Source: Clostridium manihotivorum (GTDB lineage: Bacteria; Bacillota; Clostridia; Clostridiales; Clostridiaceae). From it: DNA of 64,000 nucleotides. Below the pieces are notes generated by a model. It was given only the letters and a program-made list of their open reading frames with translations, searched no databases and was not told the origin of the DNA. Location: assembly GCF_004015185.1 (NCBI RefSeq), contig NZ_CP025746.1, positions 310,001 through 374,000 on the forward strand, written 5' to 3'. Positions 1-9,659 of this stretch are shown piece after piece; the stretch's first letter is position 1; each line of letters opens with the position of its first letter. Made by a program: the position numbers and the translations under genes.

Positions 1-1
1 T

Positions 2-439
2 ACACCTGCATTGGTAGGAGAAGGTATGAGCGCTATATGCCCATCTGACAATGTACCAGAGGAGGAACTTGAATACATAATAAGCATATTCAATTCCTTC
101 GGAAAAACTGAAATCCTAGGAGAAAATGACTTTCATGGGTTCATAGCTCTTTGTGGATCATCTCCAGCCTATGTGTTTATGTTTATAGAAGCCATGGGGG
201 ATGCTGCAGTTAAGATGGGAATTCCAAGAAAGAAGGCTTATAGGCTTGCAGCTCAAGCGGTTTTAGGTTCAGCAAAGATGGTATTAGAGACAGAAAAACA
301 TCCTGGGGAGCTTAAAGATATGGTTTGCTCACCAAGAGGTACAACAATAGAGGCGGTAATAGAGCTGGAGAAGAGCGGAATGAGATCTTCTATAATAAAA
401 GCTATGGAGAAGTGTGAAGAAAAGTCTAAGAATATGTAA
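2..439 (+). CDS. proC: Pyrroline-5-carboxylate reductase, C-terminal part (window edge)
   Basis: This enzyme reduces 1-pyrroline-5-carboxylate to proline with NAD(P)H in the cytosol, the last step of proline synthesis. The visible part starts inside the conserved motif TPALVGEGM and runs through the C-terminal dimerisation domain, with FIALCGSSPAYVFMFIEAM and the PRGTTIEAV segment typical of ProC. The reading frame is open to the left window edge, so the N-terminal Rossmann domain lies outside. About 146 codons are visible, roughly half of the usual protein. It ends in TAA and is followed by an intrinsic terminator, so it is the last gene of its transcript. Confidence 0.93.
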   Translation, partial: TPALVGEGMSAICPSDNVPEEELEYIISIFNSFGKTEILGENDFHGFIALCGSSPAYVFMFIEAMGDAAVKMGIPRKKAYRLAAQAVLGSAKMVLETEKHPGELKDMVCSPRGTTIEAVIELEKSGMRSSIIKAMEKCEEKSKNM

Positions 440-492
440 TATTAGAAACGCTCCGTTAAAGTACTGTGTTGAAGAATAATGATTAATATTTG

Positions 493-533
493 AAAAGCCT
501 GAAGTATATAAAATTTTACTTCAGGCTTTTTTG
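493..533 (+). terminator. Intrinsic terminator after proC
   Basis: A 12-14 bp stem (AAAGCCTGAAGTA paired with TACTTCAGGCTTT) with a short A+T loop and a T run ends the proC transcript. Confidence 0.9.
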
Positions 534-539
534 CTGTTT

Positions 540-820
540 GGGAAAAACTAATAAAAGCAAGTTTAGATAAATAAACTGGCAGGCAGTATTAAAAAAGGCC
601 TGCTTTGGTATTTACCGTATGGATAAGTCAATAAATAGTATTAGTTGATATAAATTATCATTTACAATAAGCTGATTTTGATATATCATAATTAGAGAAA
701 AAACAACTAGTAAATTAGTTTATTCAGTGTAGGAAGTTACCAAGCCGGAAATAACTCTTGCACTTACATATAAGGCTAAGTAATAATATGTGTTTGTTTA
801 AAAAGATTTAATTATGATGA
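540..820. other. Intergenic region, nothing recognised
   Basis: A+T-rich DNA between the proC terminator and trhO. I see no credible open frame, repeat or structured RNA in it. The trhO promoter should lie here but no clear -35/-10 pair stands out. Confidence 0.4.
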
Positions 821-830
821 GGTGATTTAT

Positions 831-1832
831 TTGAGTAAGTATAGAGTTCTTCTATATTATAAATTTGTAAATATCGACAATAGTGAGGATTATACTAAAG
901 AGCACCTGAAGTTATGTAAAAGCATTGGACTTAAGGGAAGAATACTTATTGCTGATGAGGGCATCAATGGGACTGTTTCAGGAACGGTAGAGCAAACAGA
1001 AGCATATATGAACGCTTTAAAAGCTGATCCTAGATTTGAAGATATGGTGTACAAGATAGACGAAGTGGATGAGCATGCCTTTAAAAAGATGCATGTTAGA
1101 CATAAAAATAGCATAATAACATTACTTCCGGAAGATGATGTTAATCCAAATGAGAAGGTAGGAAAGTACCTAAAGCCAAAGGAATTCTATGAAATGCTTC
1201 AAAGAGATGATGTTATAGTTGTGGATGGAAGAAATGATTATGAATATGATATCGGTCACTTTAGAGGAGCTATAAGACCAGAGGTAAATAACTTTAAGGA
1301 GTTTCCAGAGTGGATAGATGAAAATCTATCAGAGTATAAGGACAAGAAGATTCTTACTTACTGCACAGGTGGAATAAGATGCGAAAAGCTTACAGGTGTA
1401 TTTTTAGAACACGGTTTTGATGATGTATATCATCTTGAAGGTGGTATCGTAACTTATGGCAAGGATCCTGAAGTAAAGGGGAGACTTTGGGATGGTAGAT
1501 GCTATGTTTTTGATGAGAGAATCTCTGTGAAGATAAATAATACAGAAGAGGATACAGTTATATCTAAATGTGCCCACTGTGGAGAAGAGTCTTATAGATA
1601 TATAAATTGTACAAATGACGACTGTCATAAGCAGCATATATGCTGTGAAAAGTGTGAAGCTGAACAGGAAGGGTTCTGTTCTGATAGCTGCAGACAGTAT
1701 ATAATAGAGCACCCTGAGAGAGATGCTAGACTTAGACTTAAAGAAAAAGCTAAGATGTATGAAAGATATAATCAAAAGCACGAAAAGTCAAAAGAAGTTG
1801 TAAATAAGCTTCAGAAAAATAATATAATATAA
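831..1832 (+). CDS. trhO: tRNA uridine(34) hydroxylase TrhO, rhodanese family
   Basis: TrhO (YceA, UPF0176) makes 5-hydroxyuridine at the wobble position of tRNA in an oxygen-dependent reaction known from Escherichia coli and Bacillus. The N-terminal domain has the family signatures VLLYYKF and GINGTVSGT. The rhodanese domain carries the loop CTGGIRCEK, with the active-site Cys near residue 178. A Cys-rich tail (CAHCG, CTNDDC, CCEKCEAEQEGFCSDSC) looks metal-binding and is common in Firmicute members. I choose the TTG at 831 because AGGTGA lies 5 bases upstream; the GTG at 822 is inside that site. It stands alone between two terminators. Confidence 0.9.
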   Translation: MSKYRVLLYYKFVNIDNSEDYTKEHLKLCKSIGLKGRILIADEGINGTVSGTVEQTEAYMNALKADPRFEDMVYKIDEVDEHAFKKMHVRHKNSIITLLPEDDVNPNEKVGKYLKPKEFYEMLQRDDVIVVDGRNDYEYDIGHFRGAIRPEVNNFKEFPEWIDENLSEYKDKKILTYCTGGIRCEKLTGVFLEHGFDDVYHLEGGIVTYGKDPEVKGRLWDGRCYVFDERISVKINNTEEDTVISKCAHCGEESYRYINCTNDDCHKQHICCEKCEAEQEGFCSDSCRQYIIEHPERDARLRLKEKAKMYERYNQKHEKSKEVVNKLQKNNII

Positions 1833-1856
1833 AGATTATATAACAAGTATAAGCTT

Positions 1857-1888
1857 AAAGCCTTATCCATCTGTATGGGTAGGGCTTT
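1857..1888 (+). terminator. Probable terminator after trhO
   Basis: AAAGCC..TCCAT pairs imperfectly with ATGGG..GGGCTTT. The T run is weak, so termination here is likely but not certain. Confidence 0.6.
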
Positions 1889-2040
1889 AGTATTTTGACA
1901 GGAGTAGGTAGTTCCGTAATTTTTAAACTAACTATCGGCCGTTTTAACTATTATTGGTACCTTTTTAATTTATATATTTTATTTTGAACTGCTGTATCTT
2001 TTGGTATACAACTTTGAATATTAATTTATGCAGAAAGTCC

Positions 2041-2290
2041 TCATAACCAGGTGTTTTGAGCAAGTATAAGTTAAGCTTCGCTATTAGGTATCCAACTTCA
2101 ACTATTATTTTATATATGCCCGATAATTGCCAGAATTAGGGGTTATGGAACAGACTTAAGTTAAGTTTTCGTGAAGGATACCGATAGGGAACCAACTTCA
2201 ACTATTAATTTAAACATGCCACAAAATCGCCAGAAGCCGGGATTTTATAACAAGTATAAATTAAGTTTTCATAAAGGATGCTTATAACTC
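2041..2290 (+). repeat. Repeat family A, tandem array of about three units
   Basis: Two nearly full units (about 2090-2188 and 2189-2285) and a partial third (2041-2088) share the blocks CCAACTTCAACTATTA, TTTATAxATGCC, CCAGAAGCCGG and TATAAATTAAGTTTTC. Each unit is an imperfect palindrome: the left AATTTATA..ATG arm pairs with the right TATAAATT arm. Unit junctions carry ATAGGGAACC. The same element recurs near 3.8, 10.0, 40.1, 49.0-49.35 and 62.0 kb. No open frame is preserved in it, which suggests a small non-autonomous element or a structured RNA. Confidence 0.85.
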
Positions 2291-2374
2291 TTTAAAAGTA
2301 TGACGTTGAAATCTATGTTAGTCTTCTTAGGATATATAAAAATATAAAAAAATTAAAAAAGTTTAAAAACTATA

Positions 2375-2403
2375 TTGACAAAAGCTGTTTCAGGATATAA
2401 ACT
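2375..2403 (+). promoter_or_regulatory. Promoter of candidate Fur-regulated small RNA
   Basis: A perfect -35 TTGACA at 2375-2380 is followed after 17 bases by TAAACT at 2398-2403. TATAAA at 2396-2401 is an alternative -10 with a 15-base spacer. Transcription would start near 2410, inside the Fur box. Confidence 0.6.
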
Positions 2404-2406
2404 ATA

Positions 2407-2425
2407 GATAGTGATAATCATTCTC
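2407..2425 (+). promoter_or_regulatory. Fur box
   Basis: GATAGTGATAATCATTCTC matches the classical 19-bp Fur consensus GATAATGATAATCATTATC at 17 of 19 positions. It covers the expected transcription start of the promoter at 2375-2403, the usual place for iron-dependent repression. No protein-coding gene follows within the transcript it would control. Confidence 0.75.
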
Positions 2426-2604
2426 AAGGAAAACTTCTTAGTAAGATAGATGCATTTACTGGGCAAAATAATTGCATCAAAGTTACAAATTAGTTGAGAC
2501 TGGTTTTCGAAGGCAAACACACACATAGCATTAACCAAATAGACTCCTCTTAATATTATTTGATGACTGCGGAGAGGCTATCCTTAATTGGATAGCCTCT
2601 TTTG
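2410..2604 (+). ncRNA. Candidate Fur-controlled regulatory small RNA
   Basis: A TTGACA promoter and Fur box sit directly upstream of a roughly 195-base stretch that ends in a perfect 11-bp terminator stem, AGAGGCTATCC/GGATAGCCTCT at 2573-2600, followed by TTTT. Inside I find only short frames without a suitable ribosome binding site. Before the terminator lies an apparently unpaired C-rich stretch, AGACTCCTCTT at 2541-2551, complementary to Shine-Dalgarno sequences. This is the layout of iron-sparing RNAs such as RyhB and B. subtilis FsrA. Function is inferred. The minus strand has a 61-codon frame here, but its distant ribosome binding site and odd composition make it unlikely. Confidence 0.6.
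2573..2604 (+). terminator. Strong terminator of candidate small RNA
   Basis: A perfect 11-bp stem with loop TTAATT is followed by TTTTGCCTTTT. Confidence 0.85.
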
Positions 2605-2763
2605 CCTTTTGATATTTATTATATTTTTAGCTATTTCATAAGTATATTTAAGAGGCAGATGCGTAAGTGATTGGCCAAAGAAATTTGATTTAGAGAGTTG
2701 TTTATGCATATTTTTTTAGTAGCTAGCAGATTATATTTAAGATGAGCTGCTTAAGATTAAAGT

Positions 2764-2833
2764 AAAAGGTTTGGACAGTCTTAATGAAGTGTAAAGAAGC
2801 AAAGGATATTATGTCTGTCCGAACCTTTTTTAA
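2764..2833 (+). terminator. Long-loop hairpin with T run
   Basis: AAAGGTT.GGACAG pairs with CTGTCC.AACCTTT across a loop of about 40 bases and is followed by T residues. It lies about 50 bases before the next gene. It could end an upstream transcript or act as a leader attenuator; the loop matches no riboswitch I know. Confidence 0.55.
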
Positions 2834-2883
2834 AATCCTCAGAAAAAGCGGATTATTAAACTAATATTAAAGGAGCTGATGTT

Positions 2884-3024
2884 ATGAGTAATAATAGTGA
2901 AAAATCTAAGAAGCAAAGCATGGTTGATAAGAGTGAAGAATCTAGATCTTCTCAAACAGGTTTCTTAAACAGAGGAAATAGTGGATTAAATCAGGAGAAT
3001 CAAAATACTAAAAATAAAAGATAG
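2884..3024 (+). CDS. Small hydrophilic protein, 46 residues, unknown function
   Basis: The ATG is preceded by AAAGGAG at a good distance and the frame ends 9 bases before a strong terminator, so this is a well-delimited one-gene unit. The protein has no hydrophobic segment and is rich in Ser, Asn, Lys and Gln (begins MSNNSEKSKKQS, ends NTKNKR). Composition recalls small acid-soluble spore proteins and other disordered clostridial peptides, but no family motif is visible. I do not recognise it. Confidence 0.65.
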   Translation: MSNNSEKSKKQSMVDKSEESRSSQTGFLNRGNSGLNQENQNTKNKR

Positions 3025-3032
3025 TATATTGA

Positions 3033-3088
3033 GGCAGAGCAAAAAGGTTACTGAAGGTCACTTCAGTGACTTTTTAACTCTGCCTTTT
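3033..3088 (+). terminator. Nested terminator after the 46-residue ORF
   Basis: An inner stem (GTTACTGAAG with CTTCAGTGAC) sits inside an outer GGCAGAG/CTCTGCC stem that is followed by TTTT. Confidence 0.85.
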
Positions 3089-3134
3089 ATAAACCCATAT
3101 TTATGCTATAATATAAAAAACAGGAGGTGTTATT

Positions 3135-3641
3135 ATGGGCGGAATTACTGCTGATAATATAATATTGTTATTGGTTGCAGTAGTACTTTTGTATTTAGTA
3201 TTCAAGTTTATAAAGGGTGTAATAAAAACTATTATCGTTATTATTTTAATTCTTACCTTGGGAGTAAGTGCCTACAACATATTTATAGCAAAGAAGTCTG
3301 TTTCTGATGAGGTAAACAGATATAAAACAGATTATTCGTATTTTAATAATGTCAAGGATATATCATCTGAGGCAAAGCAAGCAATTAATGATATTGAAGC
3401 AAATAAAAATATTGATCAAAATATAAACAAGCTATCAGATTTAAAAGCTAAGGCGAGTACATTAAATCATAGTAGTGAGTTAAATGGATTCCATGAAAGA
3501 TATATAAGTACTTTTGATGGGATTATACTTGGATGTAAGGGATATAGCACAGCTAAGCAAGCGGGCGAAGAGGGGAAAAAGCTCAATGACCTGGCAAAGA
3601 ATTTGGACATGAGTCTTAAGGATATAGTTGTGACCAAGTAG
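3135..3641 (+). CDS. Membrane-anchored protein of unknown function
   Basis: CAGGAGGTG precedes the ATG. The first 52 residues form two hydrophobic segments (about 8-25 and 28-50) joined by the basic turn KFIKGVIK, followed by a hydrophilic, mostly helical domain of about 115 residues rich in Lys, Asp and Asn. This suggests a bitopic or hairpin anchor with a soluble domain on one face of the membrane. No catalytic motif or family is recognised. It is monocistronic, with a strong terminator 45 bases downstream. Confidence 0.75.
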   Translation: MGGITADNIILLLVAVVLLYLVFKFIKGVIKTIIVIILILTLGVSAYNIFIAKKSVSDEVNRYKTDYSYFNNVKDISSEAKQAINDIEANKNIDQNINKLSDLKAKASTLNHSSELNGFHERYISTFDGIILGCKGYSTAKQAGEEGKKLNDLAKNLDMSLKDIVVTK

Positions 3642-3684
3642 CTATAATTTTATAAATAAGTATTTTATTACAGGATATTAACTA

Positions 3685-3735
3685 TAAGTTTGTTCATAAT
3701 CAATAACAGTAGATTATGAACAAACTTATTTTTTT
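3685..3735 (+). terminator. Strong intrinsic terminator
   Basis: AAGTTTGTTCATAATC pairs perfectly with GATTATGAACAAACTT around a 10-base loop and is followed by seven T. Confidence 0.95.
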
Positions 3736-3795
3736 ATATTATTATATTTGACAATGTTATTGACCAATATATAAATATATAGATTTTAATAAGTT

Positions 3796-3878
3796 CTATA
3801 GGGAAACATGCCTGATAATCCCCAGAAGCGGCATTATCAAACAAGTATAAATTAAGTTTTCATATAGGTTCCCTATAG
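3796..3878 (+). repeat. Repeat family A, single short unit
   Basis: This copy is bounded by perfect inverted ends CTATAGGG and CCCTATAG. It keeps the core (AACATGCCTGATAATC, CCAGAAGC, ACAAGTATAAATTAAG) but lacks the AACTTCAACTATTA block found in the other units. It is the clearest view of the element's termini. Confidence 0.8.
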
Positions 3879-3889
3879 TTGATAACTAA

Positions 3890-5544
<1,655 letters not shown>

Positions 5545-5571
5545 GATTAGATTTTTATATATTTAATAACA

Positions 5572-5613
5572 AGAGGAGTGTAAAACCATTGAATAACGGT
5601 TTTATAGTCCTCT
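5572..5613 (+). terminator. Hairpin after purA, possible terminator
   Basis: AGAGGA and AAAACC pair with GGTTTT and TCCTCT in an interrupted stem. The T run is poor, so it may be a weak terminator or a 3'-end stabiliser. Confidence 0.5.
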
Positions 5614-5614
5614 A

Positions 5615-5955
5615 TTACTCTATGAAATGTATCAATTAATTCTTTAGGTTATCTTCTAGTAAACATATTTTTTGAACCAATATTGTTGAAGCGGTAAATA
5701 ACTGTCTAACATGGTTATATATAAATGAGTTTATTAGTCATAATAAAAAAATATAAAGTATTATTAATTTATAGATGGTAACATTGGTTACTGAATGTTT
5801 ATTTTTTTTATTATAGAATGTAATTACAGGGTGATTAAAAATCACTTTAAGTAATGAATTGGCTAGGCTTACATTTAAATCCGACCATTTTGGTTGAATT
5901 TATATAAATAATTTAGTATAATAATTAAAGTAAGCTTGTAACATAAAATAATTAA
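5615..5955. other. Intergenic region, no gene seen
   Basis: A+T-rich DNA without a credible frame. A short stretch resembling repeat family C (ATTGTTGAAG) lies near 5684. The promoter of the DUF1858 gene should lie in the last 80 bases. Confidence 0.35.
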
Positions 5956-5974
5956 AAAAGTGAGGGTGATAGTA

Positions 5975-6157
5975 ATGGTTACTAAGGACATGACTATAGG
6001 TGAAGTTGTTAGAACATATCCAGAAAAAGCAGAAGTTTTAATGAGCTTCGGAATGGGTTGTGTAGGATGCCCATCAGCTCAAGCAGAAACTATTGAAGAA
6101 GCTGCTTTAGTACATGGATTAAACCTTGACGAATTAGTTGTTGCTTTAAATAAGTAA
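5975..6157 (+). CDS. DUF1858 / hybrid-cluster-protein-associated redox disulfide domain protein
   Basis: A 60-residue cytosolic protein with the family pattern DMTIGEVVRTYPE and the redox pair C29-V-G-C32 followed by PSAQAETIEEAA. Members are common in anaerobes and are thought to have thiol or redox roles, sometimes near hybrid cluster protein. GAGGGTGA sits 5 bases before the ATG at 5975; in-frame GTG codons upstream are part of that site. A terminator follows directly, so it is monocistronic. Confidence 0.85.
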   Translation: MVTKDMTIGEVVRTYPEKAEVLMSFGMGCVGCPSAQAETIEEAALVHGLNLDELVVALNK

Positions 6158-6175
6158 TATATTTTAGAAACTTTG

Positions 6176-6211
6176 AAAAGACGCCGGTTTTTAGGGCGTC
6201 TTTATTTTTTA
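6176..6211 (+). terminator. Terminator after DUF1858 gene
   Basis: AAAGACGCC pairs with GGCGTCTTT, followed by a T-rich tract. Confidence 0.9.
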
Positions 6212-6325
6212 TTTAGCCAAGTCTTCACTGTTAACAAAATTATTATATTTTAAACATATAATAGAGTGGTAAAATTATACTAAGTGGAAGTTATTATAGA
6301 AATATTTACGTAACAGGAGGAGTTT

Positions 6326-7066
6326 ATGCTGGAGAAATTTGAGAAGGAATACGAAATAAACTATCATGATGTAGCATGGAACCTAAAAGCATCTATTTCA
6401 ACTATTGTAAACTTATTATGTGATATAGGATTTAGACAGTCTCAGAGCTTAGGATCTGGCATTAAGGACATGATGGAAGATAAGCAGTCATGGGTTTTTT
6501 ACAAATACGATATAGAGGTTTATAGATACCCTGATATAGAAGAAAAAATAAAAGTAATTACAGAACCTATAGGCTTTAGAAAGTTTTATGCATATAGAAA
6601 ATATATTGTGTTAGATAGTGAAGGAAATGTGATAATTGAAGGAAAAAGTATATTTTTCTTTATCGATCTAGAAAGAAGACGTGCAATTAGAATACCTGAA
6701 GAGCAATATAAGCTATATGGTGTAAAGGAAGACTTAAAATATTCTGTAGATATTGAAGACATAAAACCTCTTAAGGAATATGAATTTGATAAAACCTTTA
6801 GAGTAAGATATGGGGATATAGACTCAAATCTTCATGTGAATAATGTAAAATATATAGAGTGGGCAGTTGAAAGCTTGCCAATAGAAGTAATAAAGAGTCG
6901 TACAATCAGAAGAATTATCGTAAACTTCCTTAAGGAAACAACATTTGGACATGAAATTACATCATCAAGTAGTATAAATAATAATAACAGTGCAATAGAA
7001 ACCTCACATAAGATATCTGATGAAGAAGGAAAAGTTCTCGCTACAGTTAAATGTATATGGGATTAA
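6326..7066 (+). CDS. Acyl-ACP thioesterase
   Basis: The protein belongs to the bacterial/plant acyl-ACP thioesterase family (PF01643), which frees fatty acids from acyl carrier protein. Two tandem hot-dog folds are visible: the first begins EKEYEINYHDVAWNLKASI and includes the QSWVFYKYDIEVYRYP strand region; the second has the motif RYGDIDSNLHVNNVKYIEW, whose Asp, Asn and His are typical catalytic or structural residues. At 246 residues it has normal bacterial length. CAGGAGGAG precedes the ATG. It stands alone, and its acyl-chain preference cannot be read from sequence. Confidence 0.9.
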   Translation: MLEKFEKEYEINYHDVAWNLKASISTIVNLLCDIGFRQSQSLGSGIKDMMEDKQSWVFYKYDIEVYRYPDIEEKIKVITEPIGFRKFYAYRKYIVLDSEGNVIIEGKSIFFFIDLERRRAIRIPEEQYKLYGVKEDLKYSVDIEDIKPLKEYEFDKTFRVRYGDIDSNLHVNNVKYIEWAVESLPIEVIKSRTIRRIIVNFLKETTFGHEITSSSSINNNNSAIETSHKISDEEGKVLATVKCIWD

Positions 7067-7084
7067 AGTTTATATTAAAGTTCG

Positions 7085-7127
7085 AAAGCTATTCTAAAAA
7101 CCCAGCTGAGCATTGAGAATAGCTTTT
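7085..7127 (+). terminator. Terminator after thioesterase gene
   Basis: AAAGCTATTCT pairs with AGAATAGCTTT, ending in TTTT. Confidence 0.88.
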
Positions 7128-7230
7128 GGCAGAAAAATAGGGTTTGTTTTTGGCTATACAGCATAACAGCCTATTATAACACTTGATATTGCTAGGTATG
7201 GCTAACAAAAAAATATACTTCATTTACACT

Positions 7231-7275
7231 AAAAGGGATCCACTGAAGAAAGCTAATTCAGTGAATCCTTTTTTT
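7231..7275 (+). terminator. Second strong terminator, no obvious gene before it
   Basis: AAAAGGGATCCACTGAA pairs with TTCAGTGAATCCTTTT around a 9-base loop and is followed by a T run. The 100 bases between this and the previous terminator hold no credible frame. On the minus strand it would also serve as a barrier behind the flavoprotein gene. Confidence 0.85.
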
Positions 7276-7397
7276 GTTCTTTGGCAATTATATTTTAGAT
7301 AAAGATTTTGATAACTATGTTTTGATGTCTTAAATGTATGGGAGAAATAATAAAAAAAAAAGATTATGTCTCCTGCTGGATTTGACTCAAAGCAGTA

Positions 7398-8657
7398 TTA
7401 TTTATCAGCTGTTGCAGCACTCTTACCTGCTAAAAATCCAGAACTCCATGCCCATTGAAGATTATAGCCTCCGCAGTCTCCATCTACGTCTAATATCTCT
7501 CCACAAAAGTATAAGTTCTTAACTAGGGTGGATTGGAGAGTCTTAGGATCTACGTCTTTAGTGTTGACACCGCCTGCAGTTACTTGGGCACCGTCGAAGC
7601 CATTAGTGCCTACGCATTTGAAGGTCCAGTTCTTTAGAAGATTGATTATATTATTTTTTTCTTTCCATTCTAAGCTATAACAAGGTTTATGAATATCTTG
7701 TATGCCTGCTTCTTTTAGTAAAATAGGAGCTAACTTCTTGTTTATGACTCCTATAAAGGATTCAAGTACAGTTCTATGTGATACCATGGCCCAATGAGCT
7801 TCAAAGAAATTATGTAAGTCATCAATTGATCTTCCAGGCATCATATCAATGGATATAGCTACGTTTTTATATTTAGATAATTCATAAGAAGCTATTCTTG
7901 ATAATTGTAGAATAGGAGGGCCAGATATGCCATAGTCCGTGAACAATATCTCTCCAAATTCTTTTCTCATGGAAGTACCATTAACTATAACTTCGCCAAA
8001 ACCGTCAAATTTGATACCAGAAAGTCCTTTTAAACTTTTATGTTCTAACTTAAGCTGAATTAATGCAGGAATAGGCTCAATTATTTTGTGACCTAAGTTA
8101 GCTGCTAAGTTATAACCTGAACCATCAGAACCGGTTTTTTGCGCTGATTTTCCTCCACAGGCTAAAATAACTTTTCCACAACTTATATTATCTAAAGAAG
8201 CATCTTGTGTGGATAACTTAAAATTGTTTCCACTGTGGATAATTTTTTTTACTTTAAATGAGTTATACACAGGGATATTTCTATCCTCAACTGCAAATCT
8301 TAAAATATCCACAACCGATGAAGCTTGAAGAGACTGTGGATACATTTTGCCTTTTTCTAATTCTACAGTAGGAAGGCCTAACGAAAGAAAAAGGTTTTTT
8401 GTTTCCTCTACAGAAAAGTTATTGAGGCAATAATTAAAGAAACCGGGATTTTCACTATGGTAGTTTTCAAAGGGAAAACCGATAAGTGAATTTGTTATAT
8501 TACAACGACCATTTCCAGTAGTTAAGATTTTCTTTCCAACTCTATCAGTACCTTCAACAATAGCTACATCTGCTCCGTGATCCTTTGCAGCTATAGCAGC
8601 TATAAGACCAGATGCGCCACCACCTATTACAACTACTTCATGATGCTTGTGAGTCAT
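7398..8657 (-). CDS. BaiN/HI0933-type NAD(P)/FAD-dependent flavoprotein
   Basis: A 419-residue flavoprotein of the HI0933/YhiN/BaiN family. The N-terminus has the dinucleotide-binding loop VIGGGASGLIAAIAA and the family signature GKKILTTGNGRCNITN; the C-terminal NADP/FAD motif is GGYNLQWAWSSGFLAGKSA, after TAGGVNTKDVD. Family members are annotated as NAD(P)/FAD-dependent oxidoreductases; one clostridial member acts in bile acid dehydroxylation, but the substrate here is unknown. AAAGGAG precedes the ATG. It is transcribed against its neighbours. Confidence 0.9.
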   Translation of the reverse strand: MTHKHHEVVVIGGGASGLIAAIAAKDHGADVAIVEGTDRVGKKILTTGNGRCNITNSLIGFPFENYHSENPGFFNYCLNNFSVEETKNLFLSLGLPTVELEKGKMYPQSLQASSVVDILRFAVEDRNIPVYNSFKVKKIIHSGNNFKLSTQDASLDNISCGKVILACGGKSAQKTGSDGSGYNLAANLGHKIIEPIPALIQLKLEHKSLKGLSGIKFDGFGEVIVNGTSMRKEFGEILFTDYGISGPPILQLSRIASYELSKYKNVAISIDMMPGRSIDDLHNFFEAHWAMVSHRTVLESFIGVINKKLAPILLKEAGIQDIHKPCYSLEWKEKNNIINLLKNWTFKCVGTNGFDGAQVTAGGVNTKDVDPKTLQSTLVKNLYFCGEILDVDGDCGGYNLQWAWSSGFLAGKSAATADK

Positions 8658-8664
8658 TTTATTA

Positions 8665-9190
8665 TCTCCTTTGTTTATGATTATTAAGTCTTAATTATTT
8701 TTAAATATATGCTATGTTTCAACATTTACTTTAATATTGATTAAGTAAAAAAATATTAATATTTTTTAAATATAAAAAATTTAAATATGAAATAAATTAT
8801 AGTTTCATATACAGTAAAAAAGTATACGCTAACTAAAGTCAAAAGCCATGATAAGCTAATGTTACGACATATATAAATTCTACCATAGTAATATATAATT
8901 TAAAGTTTTTCATACTCTCATCAAAAAAAGATCTTATTTAAATTATAGGTTATTAGAGCACTTTTAAACTACTTTTACTATTTTGATTAATTATAAAAAT
9001 TGATACTTGTGGATAACCTATAGATGTTACTAGATTAATAAGCTTTTACTATAAAGTTATCTGTTTTAGCGTCTTATTTATGGCTAATAGCAGATCTATA
9101 CTAAAAATTTTTAAAGCTTATTGACTATTTTTTATATAGGCCTAAAGGGCTTAGTGTGAATATTTATATATTATATACTATATGAGATAA
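8665..9190. other. Divergent intergenic region, no gene seen
   Basis: Very A+T-rich DNA between the start codons of the flavoprotein and CoA-binding genes. It should contain both promoters. I see no repeat unit, riboswitch or frame with a ribosome binding site. Confidence 0.4.
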
Positions 9191-9202
9191 GGAGTGGATA
9201 AA

Positions 9203-9568
9203 ATGGATGCAAAGGATTTTATGGATTATGATAACTGGGTAGTAGTTGGTGATGTTGAAAACAATGATAAGTATGCATCTAAGATCTTAGCTAAGTTTAG
9301 TGACCATGGATATAATGTCAGCGGTGTGAACCCTAGATCTACAGTTGAATATGGCTATAAGAGTATAAAGGAAGTTCCTTATGAAGTTGAGGCTATTGAT
9401 TTGTGCATAAATCCTAAGAGTGGAATTGAGGTAATAAAAGAGGCAAAAGACCTTGGTATAAAGCATGTTTTAATTCAACCAGGAGCAGAAAGTCCTGAAA
9501 TATTAAGTTACTGTAAGGATAATGGTATCGAAGCAGTTGAAGGATGTGCGTTGGTAGCTTTAAGCTAG
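9203..9568 (+). CDS. CoA-binding domain protein (YccU-like)
   Basis: A 121-residue single-domain protein of the CoA_binding family (PF13380): a Rossmann fold with NWVVVGDVENNDKYASKI at the nucleotide-binding turn, VSGVNPRS, DLCINPKSGIEVIKEA, GIKHVLIQPGAES and the terminal GIEAVEGCALV with its conserved Cys. Family members are thought to bind CoA or a related nucleotide; no reaction is established. I choose the ATG at 9203, 8 bases after AAGGAG; the GTG at 9194 overlaps that site. Confidence 0.85.
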   Translation: MDAKDFMDYDNWVVVGDVENNDKYASKILAKFSDHGYNVSGVNPRSTVEYGYKSIKEVPYEVEAIDLCINPKSGIEVIKEAKDLGIKHVLIQPGAESPEILSYCKDNGIEAVEGCALVALS

Positions 9569-9659
9569 TATATAAAAGTATATCTAGGGTAATATACTCT
9601 TAAAACGGCCAAATAAAAAAATAAGGAGTTGAATAACCGTTGATTAACTCATTTCTTTG

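Noticed and set aside
2353..2538. Minus-strand frame of 61 codons opposite the candidate small RNA
   Set aside because: The nearest ribosome-binding-like sequence is 12 bases from the ATG, the composition is not protein-like, and the Fur box and terminator explain the region better on the plus strand.
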